Part shown: positions 28,147 to 34,975 of the stretch, one piece after another
How positions within the stretch are numbered: position 1 is the stretch's first letter
Layout: each line of letters opens with the position of its first letter
DNA from: Streptomyces sp. NBC_01750
Lineage (GTDB): Bacteria > Actinomycetota > Actinomycetes > Streptomycetales > Streptomycetaceae
Length of the DNA stretch: 64,000 nt
Direction: 5' to 3'
Assembly: GCF_035918095.1 (NCBI RefSeq)
Contig: NZ_CP109137.1
Coordinates: forward strand, 8,124,001-8,188,000
The notes under the pieces: model-generated
Databases searched by the model: none
The model's input: the letters and a program-made list of their open reading frames with translations, nothing else
Told to the model about the DNA's origin: nothing
Position numbers and translations under genes: made by a program

Positions 28147-28244
28147 GATTCCCGCCTTCCCCGCCCTGCCCTACGGCTGACGGCGGCGCGCGTGCACGGG
28201 CTTCCATCGGTCCGAGGCGCCGAGGGCGCGACGTCTCGCACTGA

Positions 28245-28490
28245 TCACTCGGTCCTCGCGCGGGCGCCTTCCCGTGTCCTGCCGCTCGCCGCGGGGCGGT
28301 CGGCATGGCGCTTCAGATACTCGGCTTCAAGTTCCGTCATGCGGATGCTGTGCGCCACCAGTGCGTTCTGTGAACCGTGCAGCAGTGTGTCGTGCCGCGT
28401 GCGGTGAATGGTCTCGAGCTCCCGCAGCAGCTGCTGGTCGTCGAGATCTGCCGGGCCCACACCCCTGCGCCTGCCTCCAGCGTCGGTCAT
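28245..28490 (-). CDS. DUF6158 small helical protein
   Basis: 81 residues from the ATG at 28490 with GGAAGGAAA upstream. GVGPADLDDQQLLRELETIH followed by RTRHDTLLHGSQNALVAHSIRM and ELEAEYLKR is the short coiled-coil-like pattern of DUF6158. Function unknown. A sigma-B-like promoter lies about 36 bp upstream, and the gene precedes the stress-type Rieske oxidoreductase on the same strand. Confidence 0.75.
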   Translation of the reverse strand: MTDAGGRRRGVGPADLDDQQLLRELETIHRTRHDTLLHGSQNALVAHSIRMTELEAEYLKRHADRPAASGRTREGARARTE

Positions 28491-28525
28491 CGAATTTCCT
28501 TCCGTCCGCTCCCCTCGGGTACCGG

Positions 28526-28550
28526 TTACCCGTCGGGGAAGCGGCGACAC
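28526..28550 (-). promoter_or_regulatory. Candidate sigma-B-type promoter
   Basis: On the minus strand GTGT, a 15-nt spacer, then GGGTAA match the Streptomyces sigma-B-like pattern GnnT-N14-16-GGGTA. The -10 overlaps an inverted repeat, CGGGTA-N5-TACCCG (28516-28532). It is correctly placed for the DUF6158 gene. Confidence 0.4.
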
Positions 28551-28568
28551 GCCGGATCGGAGGCACCG

Positions 28569-28644
28569 TTGCCGGGAGCTTGCCGGGAGCTTGCCGGGAG
28601 CTTGCCGGGAGCTTGCGGGGCCGGGGGCCGGGGGCCGGGGGCCG
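28569..28644. repeat. Two adjacent short tandem repeats
   Basis: Four perfect 11-bp units TTGCCGGGAGC (28569-28612) are followed by about four GGGGGCC heptamers (28617-28643). The tract is non-coding, in the gap between DUF6158 and the 51-residue membrane protein. The G-runs could form a quadruplex or be slippage-prone. Confidence 0.85.
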
Positions 28645-28770
28645 CGGTGGCCGCGGTCACGCGTTCAGGAGGCCGGCGCGGGACGGCGCGCCGAGTCGCC
28701 TGCTTCCGGGGCCGTATCGCCGTCAGATGTATGTGCATGAACTACGCGAGCGCCCCCGTAGCGCGCTCCT

Positions 28771-28926
28771 CTACCAGTAGTGCCGCCGTCCGCCGACCGC
28801 GTGCCCGACGGACCCCAAGATCCACAAAATTGCCCCGATCACGATCAGGATGATCCCGATGGTCCAGAGGATGCTGATACCGGCCAGGAATCCGATGAGA
28901 AGCAGAATGACGCCCAGAGCGATCAC
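28771..28926 (-). CDS. 51-residue membrane protein (DUF6131-like)
   Basis: GTG start at 28926 preceded by GGAGGACACC; TAG stop. The product begins MIALGVILLLIGFLAG, continues ISILWTIGIILIVIGAILWILG with almost no charge, and ends in a basic and aromatic tail (GGRRHYW). Two hydrophobic helices separated by a Gly give a small integral membrane protein. The pattern matches the very short DUF6131 family of actinobacteria. It lies just upstream, on the opposite strand, of the first gas vesicle cluster. Function unknown. Confidence 0.75.
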   Translation of the reverse strand: MIALGVILLLIGFLAGISILWTIGIILIVIGAILWILGSVGHAVGGRRHYW

Positions 28927-29191
28927 GGTGTCCTCCGATGCCGCAAATAGATGCCTCTACCACTTTGCTCTTCGGCGGATCAGGCGGCAACCGCTCCCGG
29001 GTCCACACCGTGCCCGGGCGCCGCGGGGGCTCGCTGCCGGTGGCCGCGGCCGCGGTTGACCGTTAGGCCCGCGGTCGGGGCAGGCGTGCGCTGCACTCGA
29101 CGTGCCGATTTCGGGGAGACGAGGGTGTAGCTGCCACGCCGACGGCTCAGTACAAGATGCGCCGTGCCTGTTGGCGATGAGACTTGTACTC

Positions 29192-29512
29192 ATGGCAGAA
29201 GAGCGGCGCACGCGGGATCGGTCCTCGGTAAAGACGTCGGGCCGGCGAACCTCTTCCCCTCGGGGGCCGGAGCAGGCTGCCCGCGATGCCTGCCAGCAGC
29301 TGGAGCGGCTGATCAGCCATTCGGTAGAGGGCGCGTCGGCAGTACGACGTACGGAAGACGGATGGTGCGTCGTCGTGGACGTTCTCGAGGTGGCTCGAAT
29401 TCCGGACACAACGAGCTTGCTCGCCTCGTACGAGGTGCAACTCGATCAGAGCGGTGAGCTCTTGGAGTACCGCAGGGTCCGCCGCTATCGAAGGGGCTCC
29501 GCCGACGAATGA
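29192..29512 (+). CDS. gvpO: Gas vesicle protein GvpO (cluster 1)
   Basis: 106 residues from the ATG at 29192; no good ribosome site is visible, and the frame stays open further upstream. A basic, disordered N-terminus of about 30 residues precedes the GvpO domain: ARDACQQLERLISHSVEGAS, then GWCVVVDVLEVARIPDTTSLLASYEVQLD and a RRVRRYRRG tail. GvpO is needed for gas vesicle formation in several lineages and may act in regulation or assembly. First gene of the ten-gene gvp1 cluster, 34 bp before gvpA. The paralogue in gvp2 shares the ARxPxTTSLLAxYEV core. Confidence 0.88.
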   Translation: MAEERRTRDRSSVKTSGRRTSSPRGPEQAARDACQQLERLISHSVEGASAVRRTEDGWCVVVDVLEVARIPDTTSLLASYEVQLDQSGELLEYRRVRRYRRGSADE

Positions 29513-29546
29513 TCTGCGCTGCCCGACCAGCTGAGAGGACGACCCT

Positions 29547-30011
29547 ATGCCCACGACCGTCTACTCCGACGAGGTTGCGTGCCCGCCGCGCGCCGGCACG
29601 TTGTACGACGTGCTGGAACTCATCCTGGACCGGGGCATGGTCATCGACGTGTTCATCCGGGTCTCCCTGGTGGGCATCGAGATCCTCAAGATAGACGCCC
29701 GCATTGTGGTCGCCAGCGTCGACACCTATCTGCGGTTCGCCGAAGCGTGCAACCGGCTGGACCTGGAGCGCGACTCGCGCAGCACCACCGTCCCGGAGCT
29801 GTTCGGCGGCGGTGCGGCCAAGGCTGTCGGCAAGCGCAAGGTGAAGAAGGCCGCGGAAGCCGTGGGTGACACCGTGCGGAAGGCGGTCGGAAGCCGCGAT
29901 GACGAAGAGTCCGACGAGTCCGAAGAGTCCGAAGAGGAGCAGCAGGAGCGTCCCCGTCGGCGCGCGTCTGCCGGCAGCGGGGCCCGTCGACGCCGACGCG
30001 TGGAGGCATGA
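29547..30011 (+). CDS. gvpA: Gas vesicle structural protein GvpA (cluster 1), long C-terminal extension
   Basis: 154 residues from the ATG at 29547 (GAGGA upstream). Residues 17-73 are the GvpA fold: LYDVLELILDRGMVIDVFIR, then VSLVGIEILKIDARIVVASVDTY, giving the helix-strand-strand-helix unit that builds the vesicle shell. Cyanobacterial GvpA is only about 70 residues; here about 80 residues follow, Lys-rich and then Glu/Ser-rich (DDEESDESEESEEEQQE) with an Arg-rich end. Long tails are seen in other Streptomyces GvpA proteins, and the tail could coat the outer shell or bind GvpY/GvpZ (inference). Three bases separate it from gvpF. Confidence 0.92.
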   Translation: MPTTVYSDEVACPPRAGTLYDVLELILDRGMVIDVFIRVSLVGIEILKIDARIVVASVDTYLRFAEACNRLDLERDSRSTTVPELFGGGAAKAVGKRKVKKAAEAVGDTVRKAVGSRDDEESDESEESEEEQQERPRRRASAGSGARRRRRVEA

Positions 30012-30014
30012 CCG

Positions 30015-30761
30015 GTGACGAACCATGGTGTGTACGTCTACGCGATCATCCGGACCGGAAGGCCGCTGCCGGCTGACTCTACCGGCGTGGGCAACCCGCC
30101 TGCTTCCCTGCGGGTGGTCCGGCAGGGGCCTGTCACCGCCGTCGTCAGCGATGCGCCCCCGCAGCTGCGTGCACGGCGTCGCGACCTGCTCGCACACCAG
30201 GACCTGCTGATGCACCTGGCTGACGGCGGACCGGTGCTGCCGATGCGCTTCGGAATGGTTGCACCGGATGAGGAGGCCGTGCGCAAGCAACTGGAGGCCG
30301 CCGAGACGCGCCACATCGCGGCGTTGGAGCACCTGGACGGCGGGGTCGAGATGAATATCAAGGCCCTTCCGGCCCAGAACGGCTTGGCCGCCCTCGTCGC
30401 CGAGGACAAGAACATCAGGCGACTCCGCGAGGATGTACGTCGCCATCCCAGCTACGACGCCACTCTCCGGCTGGGTGAAGCCGTGGCCGGGGCGCTGTCC
30501 CGCAGGGCGGCCGAAGCCGGTCAGCGGGCGGTGCGCGAGCTCACGCCCGTGGCCCGCGCGGTGGCAGCGGGACCGGAAGTTCAGGGGTGCGCTCTCAACG
30601 TGTCCTTCCTCGTCAACCGGAGCGACAGCGACGTCTTCCGAACGACGGCGCAGCGGTTTGCTGATGCCCACCGTGAACGCGTCGAGCTTCGCATTGCGGG
30701 GCCTCTGCCGTGCTACAGCTTCGTCGCGGCAGAGGGCACTCCCACGCCGGCTGGAGCATGA
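30015..30761 (+). CDS. gvpF: Gas vesicle protein GvpF (GvpF/L family, cluster 1)
   Basis: 248 residues from a GTG. The GvpFL domain spans nearly the whole chain: GVYVYAIIRTG, LRVVRQGPVTAVVSDAP, RRRDLLAHQDLLMHL, GGPVLPMRFGMVAPDEEAVR, and the C-terminal CALNVSFLVNRSDSDVF to IAGPLPCYSFV. GvpF is thought to chaperone GvpA at nucleation of the vesicle shell. It sits directly after gvpA, as in cluster 2. A second GvpFL protein (GvpL) is encoded later in the cluster. Confidence 0.9.
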   Translation: MTNHGVYVYAIIRTGRPLPADSTGVGNPPASLRVVRQGPVTAVVSDAPPQLRARRRDLLAHQDLLMHLADGGPVLPMRFGMVAPDEEAVRKQLEAAETRHIAALEHLDGGVEMNIKALPAQNGLAALVAEDKNIRRLREDVRRHPSYDATLRLGEAVAGALSRRAAEAGQRAVRELTPVARAVAAGPEVQGCALNVSFLVNRSDSDVFRTTAQRFADAHRERVELRIAGPLPCYSFVAAEGTPTPAGA

Positions 30762-30762
30762 C

Positions 30763-31011
30763 ATGGGACTCCTCACGGGACTGCTCACATTCCCTCTCGC
30801 ACCGGTCCGCGGAGTGATCTGGGTAGCGGAGAAAGTCAATGAAGCCGCCGACCGCCAGTTGCATGACCCCGCCGTACTGCGCGCCCAACTGGTCGCGCTG
30901 AATCAGGAGCTCGAAGACGGAAACATCAGTCAAGAGGAGTTCGAGCGAGAAGAGGAGCGGCTGCTCGACCGACTCCATGAAGCGTCCTGCGCGCGGAATG
31001 AACGAAGGTGA
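30763..31011 (+). CDS. gvpG: Gas vesicle protein GvpG (cluster 1)
   Basis: 82 residues from the ATG one base after the gvpF stop. It begins MGLLTGLLTFPLAPVRGVIW, a hydrophobic N-terminus, followed by a charged coiled-coil: RAQLVALNQELEDGNISQEEFEREEERLLDRL, the GvpG hallmark. GvpG interacts with GvpF and GvpL in assembly models. Seven bases precede gvpY. Confidence 0.9.
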   Translation: MGLLTGLLTFPLAPVRGVIWVAEKVNEAADRQLHDPAVLRAQLVALNQELEDGNISQEEFEREEERLLDRLHEASCARNERR

Positions 31012-31018
31012 CTAACCC

Positions 31019-32113
31019 ATGGACGAGCAAACCAAGTTGGCCCTCGCCGTGTCAATCGTGGGCGGCTACGTGCTGGGCCGCACCAAGAAAGGCCGACTGG
31101 CCCTCACCGTGGCAACGTATATCGCGGGCAGGCGATTCGGGCTGGAACCGCGTCAGCTCGCCGCTGAAGGGATGCGCAGGCTGGGTGAGATCCCACAATT
31201 CGCCGAGCTGCAGGAGCAATTGAAGGGGGAAGTCCTCGACGCCGGCCGCAAGGCGGTGACAGCTACAGCGAACCGAGGGATGAGCTCGCTGGCTGACGCC
31301 ATCAGTGACCGTACAGCGCGCCTCGGCGAGGGAGAGGAAGAGGAAGAGTACGAGGAGGAGCCGGAGGAGGAGTACGAGGAGGAGGAGCCGGAAGAGGAGG
31401 AGCAAGAGGAAGAGGAGGAGCCGGAGGAGGAGTACGAGGAGGAGCCGGAGGAGGAGTACGAGGAGGAGGAGCCGGAAGAGGAGGAGCAAGAGGAAGAGGA
31501 GGAGCCGGAGGAGGAGTACGAGGAGGAGGAAGAACCGGAAGAGGAGCCGGAAGAAGAGGAAGAGGAGGAAGAGGAAGACGAAGAGGAGGAGCCGGAGGAG
31601 GTAAGTCCGCGACGGCGCCGCAGTGTGCAGAGGCCCCGAGGGCGCTCCACGAAGGCCGCAGGCAGGAAGAGGGCCCCTGCGAAGAAGGCCGCGGCGAAGA
31701 AGACCGCCCCCGCGAAGAAGGCGGCCCCGGCCAAGAAGGCCGCGGCGAAGAAGACCGCCCCCGCGAAGAAGGCCGCGGCGAAGAAGACGGCCCCGGCCAA
31801 GAAGAGCGCGGCGAAGAAGACCGCCCCGGCGAAGAAGGCTGCGCCGGCCAAGAAGAGCGCGGCGAAGAAGACCGCCCCGGCCAAGAAGGCTGCGCCGGCC
31901 AAGAAGAGCGCGGCGAAGAAGACCGCCCCGGCCAAGAAGGCTGCGCCGGCCAAGAAGACCGCGGCCAAGAAGACGGCCCCGGCCAAGAAAACCGCGGCCA
32001 AGAAGACCGCGGCGAAGAAGACGGCCCCGGCCAAGAAGAGCGCGGCGAAGAAGACGACGTCATCCCAGCGCGGCGCCAAGAAGACAACCAACCGCGCCGA
32101 TCGCCGGAGGTAG
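31019..32113 (+). CDS. gvpY: Gas vesicle-associated protein GvpY (cluster 1), charge-block low-complexity protein
   Basis: 364 residues. Residues 1-100 are the actinomycete GvpY domain: a hydrophobic start ([23 protein letters not shown]) and helices ending [10 protein letters not shown]. Residues 103-194 are almost only Glu with Pro, Tyr and a few Gln/Asp (EPEEEYEEE units). Residues 198-364 are an Ala/Lys/Pro tract of [18 protein letters not shown] repeats, like bacterial histone H1-like tails. In cluster 2 the equivalent acidic and basic blocks are short (about 25 and 45 residues). The opposite charges could fold back on each other, drive condensation on the vesicle surface, or bind nucleic acid; none of these is shown. 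It is followed after 6 bp by gvpZ. Confidence 0.85.
   Translation: MDEQTKLALAVSIVGGYVLGRTKKGRLALTVATYIAGRRFGLEPRQLAAEGMRRLGEIPQFAELQEQLKGEVLDAGRKAVTATANRGMSSLADAISDRTARLGEGEEEEEYEEEPEEEYEEEEPEEEEQEEEEEPEEEYEEEPEEEYEEEEPEEEEQEEEEEPEEEYEEEEEPEEEPEEEEEEEEEDEEEEPEEVSPRRRRSVQRPRGRSTKAAGRKRAPAKKAAAKKTAPAKKAAPAKKAAAKKTAPAKKAAAKKTAPAKKSAAKKTAPAKKAAPAKKSAAKKTAPAKKAAPAKKSAAKKTAPAKKAAPAKKTAAKKTAPAKKTAAKKTAAKKTAPAKKSAAKKTTSSQRGAKKTTNRADRRR
31325..31600 (+). repeat. GAG-rich repeat coding the GvpY acidic block
   Basis: This is a purine-only-like tract of GAG/GAA codons with CCG and TAC at intervals, containing longer internal copies of a unit that encodes [19 protein letters not shown]. It is likely length-variable between strains. 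Confidence 0.85.
31673..32056 (+). repeat. AAG-rich repeat coding the GvpY basic block
   Basis: Tandem 18-33-bp units encode [10 protein letters not shown] and KKAAPAKKS. Blocks around 31810-31950 are nearly identical copies, which suggests recent expansion. Confidence 0.85.
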
Positions 32114-32119
32114 CCAGCC

Positions 32120-33109
32120 ATGGCCAGGACGCAAAGGAACGAGCCCGAGGCAGAAGAATCAGGTGTCGACCGTCTCCGCGAGGAGATGTCGAACTTCCTC
32201 AGCACGCAGGTGGGACGACTCGCCGAGAAGGCAGGTGAAAAGCTCACTGACGTCACAGGCCGGCTTACCGATGTCGCCGAGAACGGTGGGTCACTCATGC
32301 CTGCGCTCGGCTCCATCATGCAGGGAGAGTCGCCGCTGAAGGCCTTTGTCACCCAGAAGGCAAAGGGCGTCAAGGACAACGTCGTGGACAAAGCCAAAGA
32401 CGCCCTGGGCGGCGGCAAGAAGAAGGGCAAGGGCAGCGGCGGCAAGTCCATGAACATCGTCGAAGTCCTCGATGTGGGAGTGCCCCTGCGTACGGCCTAC
32501 GACTACTGGACGCAGTACGACCAGTTCAGCAGTTTCACCAAGGGGGTCCGGGACGTCTCGATGAGCGACGAGATGTCCAGTGACTGGAAGGTCAAAGTCG
32601 GGCCTTCCTCGCGGAGCTTCAAAGCGACCGTGCAGGAGCAGATTCCCGACGACCGCATCGTATGGACCTCCGAGGGCCCCAAGGGCACCACCCGCGGTGC
32701 CGTCAGTTTCCATGAGCTGGCGCCGACTCTGACCCGCATCGTCCTGGTCGTGGAGTACTACCCGTCCGGGTTCTTCGAGAAGACCGGCAACCTGTGGCGC
32801 GCACAAGGTCGCCGAATGCGACTGGACTTCAAACATTTCCAGCGGTACGTCACCCTCACCGACGAAGAGCCCGAAGGCTGGCGCGGCGAAATCCGTGACG
32901 CCGAGGTCGTCGTGTCCCATGAAGAGGCCATGGAGGAGGAAGAAGCAGCTGATGACGAGGCCGAGGACACGGAGGAGGACGACTACGAGGACGGTGACGG
33001 GGAGGGCGAAGAGGAGGACGAAGAGGACGAGGAGGGCGAGGAGGGCGAGGAGGAGGACGGTGAGTGGGAGGACGAAGAGGAACCCGCCGACGAGGAGAGA
33101 GAGGACTGA
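32120..33109 (+). CDS. gvpZ: Gas vesicle-associated SRPBCC protein GvpZ (cluster 1)
   Basis: 329 residues from an ATG with GGAGG upstream. Residues 1-95 are amphipathic helix (EEMSNFLSTQVGRLAEKAGEKLTDV) and a Lys/Gly-rich linker. Residues 112-250 form a SRPBCC/polyketide-cyclase-type fold: VLDVGVPLRTAYDYWTQYDQ, FSSFTKGVRDVSM, EYYPSGFFEKTGNLWRAQGRRM. Residues 265-329 are an acidic tail of Glu and Asp. SRPBCC domains bind hydrophobic ligands or membranes in a deep cavity, so GvpZ might bring lipid or a hydrophobic factor to the vesicle (inference). The acidic tail could pair with the basic tail of GvpY. Nine bases before gvpJ. Confidence 0.85.
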   Translation: MARTQRNEPEAEESGVDRLREEMSNFLSTQVGRLAEKAGEKLTDVTGRLTDVAENGGSLMPALGSIMQGESPLKAFVTQKAKGVKDNVVDKAKDALGGGKKKGKGSGGKSMNIVEVLDVGVPLRTAYDYWTQYDQFSSFTKGVRDVSMSDEMSSDWKVKVGPSSRSFKATVQEQIPDDRIVWTSEGPKGTTRGAVSFHELAPTLTRIVLVVEYYPSGFFEKTGNLWRAQGRRMRLDFKHFQRYVTLTDEEPEGWRGEIRDAEVVVSHEEAMEEEEAADDEAEDTEEDDYEDGDGEGEEEDEEDEEGEEGEEEDGEWEDEEEPADEERED

Positions 33110-33118
33110 GGCGCCCAC

Positions 33119-33478
33119 GTGACCGACGTCGACTTCAGACAAGGCTCCCACCCCGTTCCCGGGCCCCAGAACTCCAACCTCGCCGACATTCTTGAACGCG
33201 TCCTCGACAAGGGGATCGTTATCGCCGGCGATATCAAGATCGACCTTCTCGACATCGAGCTCCTGACCATCCGGCTCCGTCTGTTCGTGGCATCCGTGGA
33301 CACGGCGAAGAAGGCCGGCATCGACTGGTGGGAGACCGACCCGGCACTGAGTTCCCGAGCGTCCCGCAGTGCCTTGCAGGACGAGAATCACCGGCTGCGT
33401 GAGCGCCTGGAAGCGCTCGAATCGAAGGTGGACGACACTTCGTCCCTGCAACGGACCAAGGAGAAACGAGGCACATGA
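33119..33478 (+). CDS. gvpJ: Gas vesicle protein GvpJ (GvpA-related, cluster 1)
   Basis: 119 residues from a GTG. The GvpA-like core is LADILERVLDKGIVIAGDIK, then DLLDIELLTIRLRLFVASVDTAKK, at about residues 21-67; it is followed by the WW-containing stretch IDWWETDPALSS characteristic of GvpJ and a heptad-like C-terminal helix (ENHRLRERLEALE). GvpJ is thought to act at the conical tips or in nucleation. Its stop overlaps the gvpL start (ATGA). Confidence 0.9.
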   Translation: MTDVDFRQGSHPVPGPQNSNLADILERVLDKGIVIAGDIKIDLLDIELLTIRLRLFVASVDTAKKAGIDWWETDPALSSRASRSALQDENHRLRERLEALESKVDDTSSLQRTKEKRGT

Positions 33479-34278
33479 AGGAGCAGGACCCCGACTCCGC
33501 CGATGCCGTCGCGACCTACGTCTTCGCTGTCTGCCGGACCCTGGAGGCGGCCACGGTGACGGGGCTGCCCGGCCTTACGGACGATGCGCCCGTGCGAAAA
33601 CTGCCGTTCGGGACGCTCACCGCTGTCGTCCAGCACGTGCCCGCTGCCGACTTCATCGACGAGGCCTGGCAGGAGCGCCTCTCGGACCGCGACGCACTCG
33701 AGCGCTGTGCACGCGCTCACCATGAAGTGGTTTCGGTCGTTGCCGCCGGTGGCCCCACGATTCCCCTTCCGCTGGCGACTCTGTACCTCAGCGATGAGAG
33801 CGCACGGAAGAAGCTGCAGAGTGAGGCGGACCGTTTCCACGCCGTTCTGAAGCGCATCGAGAATCACGCCGAATGGGGAGTGAAGGTGTACGCCCCCAGC
33901 GCCCCGCCGGACACCGCCCGCCACACCACCCGGCCCGCTGTATCCGCCTCTCCGGCCGCGGGCGCCGGACTTGCCTATCTGGACCGCAAACGAGGTATTC
34001 AGCAACGGCGTGAACGTCATCAGGAAGAGACGTTGCGCATCGCGGACGAAGTGGATGCCGAACTCCAGAACCTGGCAACCGCGTTCCGCAGGCTGCGGAC
34101 ACACGGCCAGGAGCCGGCGGGCAATCGGCGGATTCAGATTCTCAACGCCACGTATCTGGTGGCTGAGCAACGCGTTCATGAGCTCGGCCGGCTCGCGGAG
34201 ACATTGCGGCAGCGGACCGGAGCACAGATCGAGGTTTCAGGGCCCTGGGTGCCGTACTCCTTCGTCGGGGAGGTGTAA
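33475..34278 (+). CDS. gvpL: Gas vesicle protein GvpL (GvpF/L family, cluster 1)
   Basis: 267 residues, ATG overlapping the gvpJ stop. GvpFL pattern: ATYVFAVCRTL, KLPFGTLTAVVQHVP, ALERCARAHHEVVSVV, GPTIPLPLATLYLSDES, a helical middle (QQRRERHQEETLRIADEVDAEL), then QILNATYLVAEQRVHELGR and VSGPWVPYSFVGEV at the end. It differs from GvpF in the Asp/Ala-rich linker and the PWVPYSF end. GvpL is believed to interact with GvpF, GvpG and GvpA-type proteins in early assembly. Confidence 0.9.
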   Translation: MKEQDPDSADAVATYVFAVCRTLEAATVTGLPGLTDDAPVRKLPFGTLTAVVQHVPAADFIDEAWQERLSDRDALERCARAHHEVVSVVAAGGPTIPLPLATLYLSDESARKKLQSEADRFHAVLKRIENHAEWGVKVYAPSAPPDTARHTTRPAVSASPAAGAGLAYLDRKRGIQQRRERHQEETLRIADEVDAELQNLATAFRRLRTHGQEPAGNRRIQILNATYLVAEQRVHELGRLAETLRQRTGAQIEVSGPWVPYSFVGEV

Positions 34279-34281
34279 GCC

Positions 34282-34509
34282 ATGACGCACGAGGTGGTGC
34301 CCTGGGATGCTCCGGGGCCCTTGTCGGGCCCCATCGGGGTTCCGCTCGTCGATCTCCTGGACCGCGTTCTGGGCACTGGCGTAGTCATCAGCGGTGATTT
34401 GGTCATCGCGATCGCCGAGGTTCCACTGGTGCGGCTGTCCCTGCACGCTCTGCTTTCGTCCGTCAACGAGCGAGTTCCCGCACCTTGGGCGGACGGAGGC
34501 CCCCTATGA
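34282..34509 (+). CDS. gvpS: Gas vesicle protein GvpS (GvpA-related, cluster 1)
   Basis: 75 residues. After a 20-residue Pro/Gly-rich start, the GvpA fold appears: LVDLLDRVLGTGVVISGDL, then VIAIAEVPLVRLSLHALLSSVNE. It is the third GvpA-family protein of the cluster (A, J, S). In other groups a related protein is called GvpM or GvpS; roles in size or tip formation are proposed. Its stop overlaps the gvpK start (ATGA). Confidence 0.82.
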   Translation: MTHEVVPWDAPGPLSGPIGVPLVDLLDRVLGTGVVISGDLVIAIAEVPLVRLSLHALLSSVNERVPAPWADGGPL

Positions 34510-34784
34510 CGACCAGTCGGCTCGATGTGGACCGGGACCAGATGGGACGCGACCTGGTCACGCTTGTTCTGACCGTGGTGGAGCTCCTCAGACAGCTGAT
34601 GGAACGTCAGGCAATCCGGCGGGTTGAACTGGGCGACCTCACTGATGGGCAGGTCGAGGAGATCGGTACAACACTCATGCTGCTCGAGCAACGCATGACC
34701 GAACTCTGTGACCAGCACGGGCTGCGTCAGGAGGACCTCAACCTCGACCTCGGACCACTCGGAACCCTTCTTCCGCGCAGCTGA
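34506..34784 (+). CDS. gvpK: Gas vesicle protein GvpK (cluster 1)
   Basis: 92 residues from the ATG at 34506 that overlaps the gvpS stop. The GvpK core is complete: LVTLVLTVVELLRQLMERQA, IRRVELGDLTDGQVEEIGTTL, MLLEQRMTEL, and EDLNLDLGPLGTLL at the end. GvpK is essential in most gas vesicle systems. Last gene of cluster 1; the next gene starts 191 bp downstream. Confidence 0.92.
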   Translation: MTTSRLDVDRDQMGRDLVTLVLTVVELLRQLMERQAIRRVELGDLTDGQVEEIGTTLMLLEQRMTELCDQHGLRQEDLNLDLGPLGTLLPRS

Positions 34785-34975
34785 ATGCCGGGACCGAGCC
34801 GCAGGGGGCAGTGCCCGGGTCTGTTCTCGGGGGCTACGAGATGATGACACCGTGCGCCTGCCCCAGTACGGCGCGGCGTCGGCTGGGCGGCATGCCCGGT
34901 CACCTTCCGACCAGGCGCCGGGTTCGGGTGCCCGGCACCGGGTTCAGGACGGCGGTTTGTGGTTACCCGCACGGT

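Noticed and set aside
28569..28644. CRISPR array
   Set aside because: Units are 7-11 bp with no spacers; simple tandem repeats.
31153..32457. Open frame of over 400 codons on the minus strand through gvpY and gvpZ
   Set aside because: It is the shadow of the GAG/AAG repeats: the translation is a string of Ser, Phe, Ala and Leu with no domain, and it lies entirely inside two well-supported plus-strand genes.
34785..34975. Terminator after gvpK of cluster 1
   Set aside because: Only short GC stems (GCCGGG/CCCGGC, GGTGCC/GGCACC) are visible; none is strong enough to call.
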